Assembly: GCA_017631775.1 (NCBI GenBank)
Contig: JAGBSQ010000060.1
Span: forward strand, 1 to 19,431
Origin: Clostridia bacterium
Lineage (GTDB): Bacteria; Bacillota_A; Clostridia; Oscillospirales; CAG-272
Length of the DNA stretch: 19,431 nt
Direction of reading: 5' to 3'
Each line of letters starts with the position of its first letter. Position 1 is the stretch's first letter. The notes below the pieces were generated by a model. That model saw nothing but the letters and a program-made list of their open reading frames with translations. It made no database searches and was not told where the DNA came from. A program made the position numbers and the translations under genes. Shown here piece after piece: positions 1 to 6,341 of the stretch.

Positions 1-504
1 CTGCTCCAATACTTCGGGGAGCACGTATCCTTCTGCCGCCTTTACCTTGTACCAAAGAGTTTGGTCTTCCTCTTTGAAATAGTAACCGTCAATTACCATT
101 TTGAATTCGGAAGGATCGATTTGGTTGTTGGTTTTGATTTCGCTAGATTTTAAGCTCGGCCATGCGGAAGTTGCAGAACCGCTAAAACCGGAGACGCACT
201 CAGCAGACTGCCAAAACGGCAAAAACTCCACCTCGTAGCCAACGTAGGTCTCGGGAGAGTTCCATGCAGTAGATGCCTGCTTGAATATGTAATCGCTAAA
301 AGAGGTCCATGTCAATTCGCACTCGGGGAAAATAGAGGTTGTGGTTACGGTAACTTCACCGCCGGAACTCGACAGCTCCTCTTCTTCCTCAACAGAGCCT
401 GCTGTGTTCGATTTGAACCAATCAGCTGAAGCATAAAAGCTCGGTGTCATAACAGACAACAGCATATGCACGCTCAAAAACAGTGCAAGTATTCTTTTCT
501 TCAT
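1..504 (-). CDS. Secreted protein of unknown function, C-terminus cut by window edge
   Basis: An open frame runs without a stop from about 504 to the left window edge (about 168 residues visible). The N-terminus is a classical signal peptide: MKKR, a hydrophobic stretch of about 18 residues, then a likely cleavage site Ala-Ser-Ala|Asp near residue 27. A Glu/Ser-rich linker follows (EEEEEL, SSSGG), then a beta-rich region with many Trp, Tyr and Phe. I do not recognise a domain. The ATG at 504 is preferred because the AAGG at 514-517 lies 9 bases away. An in-frame ATG at 510 is only 3 bases from it and is the alternative. The gene begins 35 bases after the stop of the SipW-type protein gene, so the two probably form one transcript and both products are exported. 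The function is unknown. Confidence 0.75.
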   Translation of the reverse strand, partial: MKKRILALFLSVHMLLSVMTPSFYASADWFKSNTAGSVEEEEELSSSGGEVTVTTTSIFPECELTWTSFSDYIFKQASTAWNSPETYVGYEVEFLPFWQSAECVSGFSGSATSAWPSLKSSEIKTNNQIDPSEFKMVIDGYYFKEEDQTLWYKVKAAEGYVLPEVLEQ

Positions 505-539
505 AGTCATTCACCTTCTCTGTTTGTCACTTTACTGTT

Positions 540-1166
540 TTACCGATTTACCGAATTCCATGCATCTAAAACAGTTGCAAATCCGTTTGCTTGCACAACG
601 TATCCTTTTACCGAAAACATCGTTTCGGGGTAGCTTGCATACATTGCTACCGTGCCGTCTGAACTAACTTGAATTGTGCCATCCTTGATGAAATCGACGT
701 TCTCCATTGTTGTGTTGGGTTCAAGCTCTTTGTAGTATACGTACAAATTTCCGTCATTCTTCAAAAACGTCCAGCCAGATGCAACAGACCACGAAAGCTG
801 CCCTTGCGCATCTTTAAAATCGCGCCCACCGGTTACCTGCCAATCTTTCGCTTCGATTGTAACAAAAACGATGGTTGCAGCCTCACTGCCGCCAAAGCTG
901 ATTTGAATGCTTTTTTCAAGCGGAACACCGGGGGTAAAAACAAATTGCTTTTTACCGCTTCCCGATTCGGTAAAGGAACCCGTTTCGGTAACCGTCAGTT
1001 GACTGAACCGAATAACGCGCGCACCGTCGGAGCCGGAAGCACCGGTTGAATATCTTGCGTATAATCCCGACGTAAAGTGTGTAGATATGATAACAAGGCA
1101 CAAGCAGAGTCCTGCCAACAGCATCATCAACTCGCCCCTGATAGACTTTTTCTTTCTTTTATCCAC
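540..1166 (-). CDS. SipW-dependent-type secreted protein (TasA/CalY-like signal peptide)
   Basis: A protein of about 208 residues. A strongly basic N-terminus (DKRKKKSIRG) leads into a membrane-spanning segment at residues 13-30. Next comes LYARYS at residues 35-40 and a Gly/Ser stretch ending GSDGARV. This basic/hydrophobic/ARY/Gly-Ser-Asp-Ala-Arg-Val layout is typical of clostridial proteins carrying the SipW-dependent class of signal peptide, known from TasA and camelysin. The mature part is predicted beta-rich and has no enzyme motif I recognise. The GTG start at 1166 is chosen because AAAGGCGG lies just upstream; an in-frame ATG at 1193 has no Shine-Dalgarno sequence. It is the first gene of a pair with the secreted protein at 1-504. 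A matrix or fibre role is inference only, and neither the SipW peptidase nor other matrix genes are in view. Confidence 0.75.
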   Translation of the reverse strand: MDKRKKKSIRGELMMLLAGLCLCLVIISTHFTSGLYARYSTGASGSDGARVIRFSQLTVTETGSFTESGSGKKQFVFTPGVPLEKSIQISFGGSEAATIVFVTIEAKDWQVTGGRDFKDAQGQLSWSVASGWTFLKNDGNLYVYYKELEPNTTMENVDFIKDGTIQVSSDGTVAMYASYPETMFSVKGYVVQANGFATVLDAWNSVNR

Positions 1167-1173
1167 ACTACCA

Positions 1174-1181
1174 CCGCCTTT
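1174..1181 (-). promoter_or_regulatory. Ribosome binding site deciding the GTG start at 1166
   Basis: On the minus strand this reads AAAGGCGG, 7 bases before GTG 1166. It favours the GTG over the upstream in-frame ATG at 1193, which is preceded by an A/T-rich stretch without a purine-rich site. Confidence 0.5.
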
Positions 1182-1233
1182 CTTTTTAAACATTTTAAAT
1201 CATTCGAGCTTTACCGTGCAACAAATATTGCCC

Positions 1234-1258
1234 TTTGGGAAAGAAAAAACCTCCCAAA
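1234..1258 (-). repeat. Inverted repeat in the leader of the SipW-type gene
   Basis: TTTGGGA (1234-1240) and TCCCAAA (1252-1258) are perfect 7-base arms around an 11-base A-rich (plus strand) or T-rich (minus strand) loop. Flanking G/C bases could extend the stem with a bulge. It lies in the predicted 5' untranslated region between the promoter at 1306-1334 and the start at 1166. No poly-U run directly follows on either strand, so a terminator is not evident. It could be a leader hairpin or an operator. Confidence 0.45.
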
Positions 1259-1270
1259 AGCATTTTTTGC

Positions 1271-1286
1271 AGGATATAGCTATCCT
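1271..1286 (-). repeat. Perfect dyad near the transcription start of the SipW-type gene
   Basis: AGGATA (1271-1276), TAGC, TATCCT (1281-1286) form a perfect 6-base inverted repeat. It sits about 20 bases downstream of the predicted -10 element (1306-1311). That is a plausible place for a repressor operator or for a hairpin at the 5' end of the mRNA. No known consensus was recognised. Confidence 0.4.
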
Positions 1287-1305
1287 ATTTACATTATAAT
1301 AGTAT

Positions 1306-1334
1306 ATCGTAGCACTCTTTTGCCGATTTGTCAA
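1306..1334 (-). promoter_or_regulatory. Sigma-A-type promoter for the SipW-type gene pair
   Basis: On the minus strand, a perfect TTGACA (1329-1334) is followed by a 17-base spacer and TACGAT (1306-1311). Transcription would start near 1299 and give a leader of about 130 bases. It indicates that the secreted-protein pair is transcribed separately from the partner-switch operon that ends at 1444. Confidence 0.6.
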
Positions 1335-1375
1335 TACAAAATGCAATTTTTTCTCTTTCTTTACAGTTTTTTCAC

Positions 1376-1447
1376 CTAATTGAAATAAAAAGTACGATTT
1401 TTTGCCAAAATTTTGCCCGGATAGCCAACTCTCCGTTTTTCAATTAG
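1376..1447. repeat. 10-base inverted repeat spanning the end of the STAS-kinase gene
   Basis: CTAATTGAAA (1376-1385) and TTTCAATTAG (1438-1447) are perfect complements separated by 52 bases. The right arm contains the stop codon of the STAS-phosphotransferase gene. The interval also holds the palindrome CAAAATTTTG. There is no T-run after the 3' arm on either strand, so this is not a standard intrinsic terminator. It may fold at the 3' end of the operon mRNA. The rest of the 1194-1443 gap contains only the promoter and leader elements listed separately. Confidence 0.35.
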
Positions 1448-2616
1448 AAAATCAGCGTATCGACCTCACCCAAAAGCTGTGCCAGCATTTCTTTGCATCT
1501 TGCAATTCTCACAGGGCTCAATTCGTCCTCGGGGCGCAGAATGGCGCGACGAAGAATGCGAGTGTAACCAACGATCATTGCTTTTTTCATAACCTCTTGG
1601 CAGAATGCTTCATCATCGGTGCCAAAATACATCTTCAATGCGGCATTCCAAAATCTTCCGGCGGTTTCGAAATGATAACCGAAGAAGTTGAGCATATTTT
1701 GGTGATCGAGCTCGGAATAGCCTACAAGAGCATTGAACATGGAAGCAAGCTCAAACACGGGGTGTCCCATGCAGAGCGTATCCATATCGATGAGGAGAGG
1801 CTCGCCGTTTTGCACCATGACATTGTTGGTATGATAGTCACCGTGCATCAACGTGTTTTGCTTGGGAACAGCCTCAACGAGTGCGCGCAGCTTTTTGCTT
1901 TGCTCCTCGGGAATATGAGGGGTTACGATGTCTACCCAACTAAGAGCGGTTTCTCTCATATCGGGCACTTCACCGTCCTCAACCGTGATGGCGTGAATGG
2001 ATTTGAGCATATCTACGTAGTACCCAAGTGCTTCGCTGAAATCTTCCTCGTTCTTGGCGATCAGCTTGGATACACTAACGGCATTTAAAAGCTCGGTAAC
2101 CGTGCCGTAGCCCTCGCCTACACGAACGATGCCGTAAGGAATAGCGGTGTTGATGCCGAGAATGAATGCACGTCTTGCGTTTTCGCGCTCTTGCTTGATC
2201 TCGGGCAGCGAATCTCTGGTAAAGTAGGTCTTAACGATGGTTTCCGAATCGTAGCGATAAACGGCACCGTTAGCACCCTTTGCAAGAAATTCACAGCCTT
2301 CAACGCTCAATCTTTTGTAGGCCTTTTCAACCGTAACCATATCGGTAAAGCCGGTCATATCCAAAATCTCGTAAACGTCGTGAGAAACGTTGATGATAGC
2401 AAGATCGGGATCTTCTTTTCTCAGTCTCAAAATAACGCGCAGACCTGCGGAAGAAATGTATTCCAGGTTGTCTGCATCAATTACAGTGTGCTTGCCGGAG
2501 TTGTCATTTTTAATGTTGAAAATTTCTTCTTCTGCCTGTGCCGCGTTGGAAGCATCTACTCTGCCTGCAATGGCAATATACAGAATATCTTTGTCGATGC
2601 GATATGTAATATTCAT
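1444..2616 (-). CDS. STAS domain fused to an APH-like phosphotransferase (TIGR02172-like)
   Basis: A 390-residue fusion. Residues 1-100 are a STAS domain of the anti-sigma-antagonist type with YISSAGLR; Ser56 aligns with the phosphorylated serine of SpoIIAA/RsbV. Residues 108-385 are a kinase fold related to aminoglycoside/choline phosphotransferases: glycine loop (LAKGANGAVYR, 111-121), Lys129, catalytic HGDYHTNN (258-265, Asp260 and Asn265) and metal-binding IDMD (Asp277, Asp279). The pattern recalls the family called TIGR02172, whose substrate is unknown to me. It should phosphorylate a small molecule or protein in the cytoplasm. The fused STAS domain suggests control by the partner-switch kinase and phosphatase encoded upstream. 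The ATG at 2616 follows the stop of the HD gene by one base (TAAGATG) and has AAGGAG 6 bases upstream. An in-frame start at 2634 would overlap that gene. Antibiotic resistance is unlikely. Confidence 0.85.
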   Translation of the reverse strand: MNITYRIDKDILYIAIAGRVDASNAAQAEEEIFNIKNDNSGKHTVIDADNLEYISSAGLRVILRLRKEDPDLAIINVSHDVYEILDMTGFTDMVTVEKAYKRLSVEGCEFLAKGANGAVYRYDSETIVKTYFTRDSLPEIKQERENARRAFILGINTAIPYGIVRVGEGYGTVTELLNAVSVSKLIAKNEEDFSEALGYYVDMLKSIHAITVEDGEVPDMRETALSWVDIVTPHIPEEQSKKLRALVEAVPKQNTLMHGDYHTNNVMVQNGEPLLIDMDTLCMGHPVFELASMFNALVGYSELDHQNMLNFFGYHFETAGRFWNAALKMYFGTDDEAFCQEVMKKAMIVGYTRILRRAILRPEDELSPVRIARCKEMLAQLLGEVDTLIF

Positions 2617-2617
2617 C

Positions 2618-3184
2618 TTATACTCCTTTTCCAAACACCATTTCGGTAAGCGCTTTGTACTCGATCCATGCAGAGGTATGAGAGATGCGCTCGGTCAATT
2701 TTAAAATAGAGGTGTAATACCAAGCCTGCTCGGCCGTGCTCTTTTGGTTGAACCTTTGCCACATGGCATCGCCTTCAACCTTCCAATCGCGGTAGATAGC
2801 GCGCATATTGGCAAGCTTATCTCCGATCCACACGATCAAGACACCAAGGTCATCGGTGTTCTTCAAAACCTCAAGCGACTCCTCTTTGCGAATGCGCCAG
2901 GTGTCTGCCGCCGGCAATTCCTCACGCTTGTTCTCGGTTTCGGCTTCTACCAATTCGCGAACGCGTTTACCAAACTTTTCTTCAATCTCCTCAATGGTAA
3001 TACCGGCATCTTCTACTACATCGTGGAGAGCCGCCGCGGCGATGAGATTTTGATCATCGGACATAGTGCCAACAATAACCGCCGCCTCAAGAGGGTGCAA
3101 AATGTAGGGGGCATCGCTCTTTTTGCGGCGCATTCCGTCATGCGCCTTTACCGCAAATGCGATAGCTTCACTTGCAAGCTCCAT
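2618..3184 (-). CDS. Small RelA/SpoT-type HD hydrolase (small alarmone hydrolase-like)
   Basis: 188 residues, the size of a stand-alone hydrolase domain, with no synthetase, TGS or ACT part. The RelA/SpoT hydrolase motifs are all present with the right spacing: PYILHP (His30), ALHDVVED (His54, Asp55, Glu58, Asp59) and GDKLANMR (Asp122, Asn126). In the family these residues hold Mn2+ and remove the 3'-pyrophosphate of ppGpp, giving GDP or GTP. A Mesh1-like alarmone hydrolase is therefore the best call. A different nucleotide pyrophosphate substrate is possible. Its start overlaps the STAS gene stop by one base (TAATG), and one base separates its stop from the STAS-kinase gene, so the three should be translationally coupled. 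Finding such an enzyme between two STAS genes suggests that its activity belongs to the partner-switch output. Confidence 0.8.
   Translation of the reverse strand: MELASEAIAFAVKAHDGMRRKKSDAPYILHPLEAAVIVGTMSDDQNLIAAAALHDVVEDAGITIEEIEEKFGKRVRELVEAETENKREELPAADTWRIRKEESLEVLKNTDDLGVLIVWIGDKLANMRAIYRDWKVEGDAMWQRFNQKSTAEQAWYYTSILKLTERISHTSAWIEYKALTEMVFGKGV
2623..2628 (-). promoter_or_regulatory. Ribosome binding site deciding the start of the STAS-kinase gene
   Basis: AAGGAG on the minus strand, 6 bases before ATG 2616. It lies inside the last codons of the HD hydrolase gene and supports 2616 over the in-frame start at 2634. Confidence 0.7.
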
Positions 3185-3480
3185 TATTCAATTACCAAAA
3201 TATCAGCAAAGCCGGTCATTTCAAAAACTTCCATAACAGCCTCGCAAACGTTTGTTACCTTCATAGAGCCGATCTTTTGCATCTTCTTTTGTGCGCCAAG
3301 AAGAACGCGAAGGCCTGCGCTGGAAATATACTCAAGGCCCTTGAGGTTGAGAACGAGATTTTTAACGTTGCCGATATCCTCGCTAATAGCTTTATCCAAT
3401 ACGGGTGCGGTGGTGGTATCGAGTCTGCCTGCAAGCTCGATAGTGGTTACTTCTGCATTTTTCTTAATTTCGATAGTCAT
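3184..3480 (-). CDS. STAS-domain anti-sigma factor antagonist (SpoIIAA/RsbV-like)
   Basis: 98 residues, the normal length of a single STAS antagonist. YISSAGLRVLL at 51-61 is the signature; Ser54 aligns with the regulatory phosphoserine of SpoIIAA/RsbV. The ending EMTGF..ILVIE is typical of the family. When unphosphorylated such proteins bind the partner kinase; when phosphorylated they release it. The gene directly follows the 944-residue phosphatase/kinase (15-base gap), which carries both the activity expected to phosphorylate it and the one expected to dephosphorylate it. AAGGAG lies about 10 bases upstream of the ATG. No sigma factor gene is nearby, so the final target may be encoded elsewhere or may be one of the downstream enzymes. 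Confidence 0.9.
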   Translation of the reverse strand: MTIEIKKNAEVTTIELAGRLDTTTAPVLDKAISEDIGNVKNLVLNLKGLEYISSAGLRVLLGAQKKMQKIGSMKVTNVCEAVMEVFEMTGFADILVIE

Positions 3481-3495
3481 ATCTGTATATCTCCT

Positions 3496-6330
3496 TTAGA
3501 TTTTTTTTGTCATGGTTAAAATGTTTTCGCCGTTTTCGTAGGCGTAGGTTACCTCGTTCATGGTCTTTTTGGTAATAAAGATGCCAAGTCCGCCGATTTC
3601 ACGATCCTCGGCAGAAAGCGTAATGTCGGGATCCGGCTTTTTCAAGGGATCGAACGGAACACCCTTATCTGCCATGCGGAAGGTTACGGTGCGACTCTCT
3701 TCATCAAATCCAATGCCAAGGGTCATGTCTCCCTCACCGTCGCCGTAGGCGTAGTGTGCAACGTTAACGAATACCTCCTCGATGGCAACGCAAATTGCCG
3801 TTTGAACCTTCATGGGGCATTCGTAACCCTCAAGTGTTTCTTCTACAAAGCCAAGGACGTCATTCAGCGCGTCAAGCTTTGCGGGAAAGGTCTTATTCAC
3901 CGTATGCACACCTCCTTGTTGGGGTTTGAAATCGAACATCAACATAGTAATATCGTCAAACTGCGGTGCCTCGCCAACAAACTCGTCGATGTTGGATTTG
4001 AGAGCCGGCAAAAGCGTAACGGCATCTACACCTGCATTTTGGTTCATAAAATCAAGCAATCTGTTCTCGCCATAAAGCTTGTTTTCGGTATTGGTCGCCT
4101 CGGGTACACCGTCGGTATAAAGGAAAAGTCTATCCCCGGGAGAGAGTGTGAGCTCGCCCACACGATAACGTACACCCTCCATGCCTGCAAGAACAAAGCC
4201 TGCACGCGTTTTGAGATACTCGAAGCTGCCGTTTGCCCGTTTGAGAAGAGGCGGATTGTGGCCGGCGTTTGCAAACTGCATTTTTCCGGTGGGGATATCC
4301 AAAATACCCATCCATGCGGTAACAAACATGCCCGACTCGTTGTTTTCGCAAAGCTTTTCGTTTGCCTTTGTGAAAATATCGTTTACTGCCATGCCGCTCT
4401 CTGCCAGGTCTTTGATAATGGTTTTTGCCGTCATCATAAACATAGCCGCGGGAATTCCCTTGCCCGAAACGTCGGCGGCAAGGAATGCAACCGTTGTGTC
4501 ATTTAACTTGTAAAAATCGTAAAAATCTCCGCCAACCTCTTTTGCCGCAATCATTTGTGCATAGATGTTGTAATCTTCACCGTCCGGGAAGTTGGTGGGA
4601 AGAGCCGAAAGCTGAATTTGCTTTGCATATTCCAGCTCCTTATCAATACGTGCGGCTGCCTCTGCAATGTAGCGCTTGAGGGTGGAGACCGTTGAGTTGA
4701 TATCGTCCGAAAGCGATGAGAACTCTTGATTGGAACGTACGTCTACGGTAACGTTGAGGTCACCCTTGGTGATCTTTCCAAGGGTATCGTTGATTTTTTG
4801 CAGGTTGTTGATGATAACCTTTTTAATGAGTATGTAAATAAAGACGAACAGCGTTGCAAAAATAATGACCTGCATAAAGATGCTGGTATAAAGAGATGCA
4901 TCACGCATGAATACCGCCTCAGCCTTGGGCATTGCGGCAATAATGCAATAACCTTCAACAAACTTAAATACGTACATGTATCTTTCGCTGAGCTCGGTCT
5001 TGCCGTCTACAATGTTTGCCTCATAAAGGGATGTTGCGGTTTGACCCTCTTTCATTTCCTTGGGGGGATCAATACCGATTGTGCTGATATGCGCGCCCGA
5101 ATAACCGTCATCAATAACAATAGAAAGGGTCTCGTCAAGCACAGCAACAAAGCCGTTTGTGCCTACGTGGCGGTTTTTGGTAATATCAACCACAAACTCA
5201 TCGAGCATGGTATGGAATTGCTCTGCATCATAACCGACTTGAATAAATCCGTCACCTTCGAGATTGACGGCGGCATATTTTCTCCATACAGAGCCATCCT
5301 TGCCGCGCGGACTGTACTTTTGAACAAAAGAAGATTGCTTCTTTAAAACGTCAACAAACTCCTTGGATTGTTCCTTGGTGTTCATATCATAATCGATGCT
5401 GTCGGACTCTGTGGATTTATAAATAATTCCGTTAGAGTTTACAACGTTGATTTCGATAATGCCGTTTCTGCTTGCGATATCATTAAGAGAAGCTTCGGTA
5501 TTATTTTCGTATTCTTCCTTAACCTTTTTTGCAATTTCAAGAAGCTGTGCATCGGATTTTTCGGTGATGTCGGCTTCTACGTCATTGATGGCGGTGGTAA
5601 ATACCTCTTGGGTCTCGATCTTTACCATGCCGTTTTGCAAAATGTAGGTAAAGGTACTGGTAACCAAATATGCAATTACGATACACGCCAACAGCCAACG
5701 CTGAAAGGTGCTGGAGATTTGCTCGTTGTCTCTTTTTAACCTAAAGCGCTCGTGGCTGAGCAAGGAAACAATAATAATGGCACAGCCAACCGCAACCGCG
5801 TTGCCGAGTATCATAGGACCGGTAGCGCCCTTGACAAACTCGAAGGCTTGCGAGGAGTTATCCATGTTTGTAACAAAGATCAGGATCATGTGGATAACCT
5901 CGCATGCAACCGCAATGCACACGCCATAGCCCCAGGTGGGCTTTTTGTTATCGAACATCAGCTTTCTCAGTCCTGCCGCCATAAAGCCGGCAAGAATGGT
6001 GGCTATGCTACATGCAAGACGCGTGTAGGTGCCGCCTCCCCAATAAACCGAGAACCAACGGTAAAGACCGCCGATAAATCCCGAAATGATGCCTGCAGGG
6101 GCACCGAATATAAGACCTGCGGAAAGAGGAGCCGCATCGCGCACGTTTACAACGGCGCCAAGCCACTCAACACCGTAGCTTGATGCAAAAGCCGATACAC
6201 CGCCAAAGAGAATACCTGCGATGATCTGCTTGGTCATATACGGCATCTTTTTTACAGGAGTATACTTGTCAGCCAAGTAAACACAAAGCACAAGTATGCA
6301 GTTGAGCAATATTGGAACGATTAATTTCAT
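3496..6330 (-). CDS. Membrane sensor / PP2C phosphatase / RsbW-like kinase fusion
   Basis: 944 residues that join a whole partner-switching machine. Residues 1-195: LytS-type five-helix membrane module (5TMR_LYT, with NVRDAAPLSAGLIFG near 62-76). Residues 212-232: a further helix. About 235-480: outward-facing, probably Cache-like sensor region. About 483-505: last helix. About 505-556: HAMP and linker. About 570-800: SpoIIE/RsbU-type PP2C phosphatase with metal ligands in GGDFYD (Asp602), ADVSGKG (Asp620), YTDG (Asp740) and FDD (792-793). About 805-944: GHKL kinase of the SpoIIAB/RsbW type with the N-box EEVFVNVAHYAY (851-862), Asp888-Lys-Gly, and GGLGIF (913-918). The phosphatase should act on phospho-STAS and the kinase should phosphorylate STAS. 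RsbU- and RsbW-like parts are usually separate proteins. The start has a G-rich site (AGGGGGG) and lies 11 bases after the preceding stop. Confidence 0.9.
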   Translation of the reverse strand: MKLIVPILLNCILVLCVYLADKYTPVKKMPYMTKQIIAGILFGGVSAFASSYGVEWLGAVVNVRDAAPLSAGLIFGAPAGIISGFIGGLYRWFSVYWGGGTYTRLACSIATILAGFMAAGLRKLMFDNKKPTWGYGVCIAVACEVIHMILIFVTNMDNSSQAFEFVKGATGPMILGNAVAVGCAIIIVSLLSHERFRLKRDNEQISSTFQRWLLACIVIAYLVTSTFTYILQNGMVKIETQEVFTTAINDVEADITEKSDAQLLEIAKKVKEEYENNTEASLNDIASRNGIIEINVVNSNGIIYKSTESDSIDYDMNTKEQSKEFVDVLKKQSSFVQKYSPRGKDGSVWRKYAAVNLEGDGFIQVGYDAEQFHTMLDEFVVDITKNRHVGTNGFVAVLDETLSIVIDDGYSGAHISTIGIDPPKEMKEGQTATSLYEANIVDGKTELSERYMYVFKFVEGYCIIAAMPKAEAVFMRDASLYTSIFMQVIIFATLFVFIYILIKKVIINNLQKINDTLGKITKGDLNVTVDVRSNQEFSSLSDDINSTVSTLKRYIAEAAARIDKELEYAKQIQLSALPTNFPDGEDYNIYAQMIAAKEVGGDFYDFYKLNDTTVAFLAADVSGKGIPAAMFMMTAKTIIKDLAESGMAVNDIFTKANEKLCENNESGMFVTAWMGILDIPTGKMQFANAGHNPPLLKRANGSFEYLKTRAGFVLAGMEGVRYRVGELTLSPGDRLFLYTDGVPEATNTENKLYGENRLLDFMNQNAGVDAVTLLPALKSNIDEFVGEAPQFDDITMLMFDFKPQQGGVHTVNKTFPAKLDALNDVLGFVEETLEGYECPMKVQTAICVAIEEVFVNVAHYAYGDGEGDMTLGIGFDEESRTVTFRMADKGVPFDPLKKPDPDITLSAEDREIGGLGIFITKKTMNEVTYAYENGENILTMTKKI

Positions 6331-6341
6331 TTATACCCCCC

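Noticed and set aside
1293..1298. TATAAT as the -10 element of the SipW-type gene
   Set aside because: It lies 30 bases from the TTGACA at 1329-1334. TACGAT at 1306-1311 has the correct 17-base spacing. A second weak start cannot be excluded.
1402..2088. 228-residue plus-strand open frame opposite the STAS-kinase gene
   Set aside because: Antisense to a gene with complete kinase motifs; no start signals.
1444..2616. Aminoglycoside resistance gene
   Set aside because: The kinase half is APH-like in fold only. The fused STAS domain and the signalling operon point to a regulatory or metabolic role.
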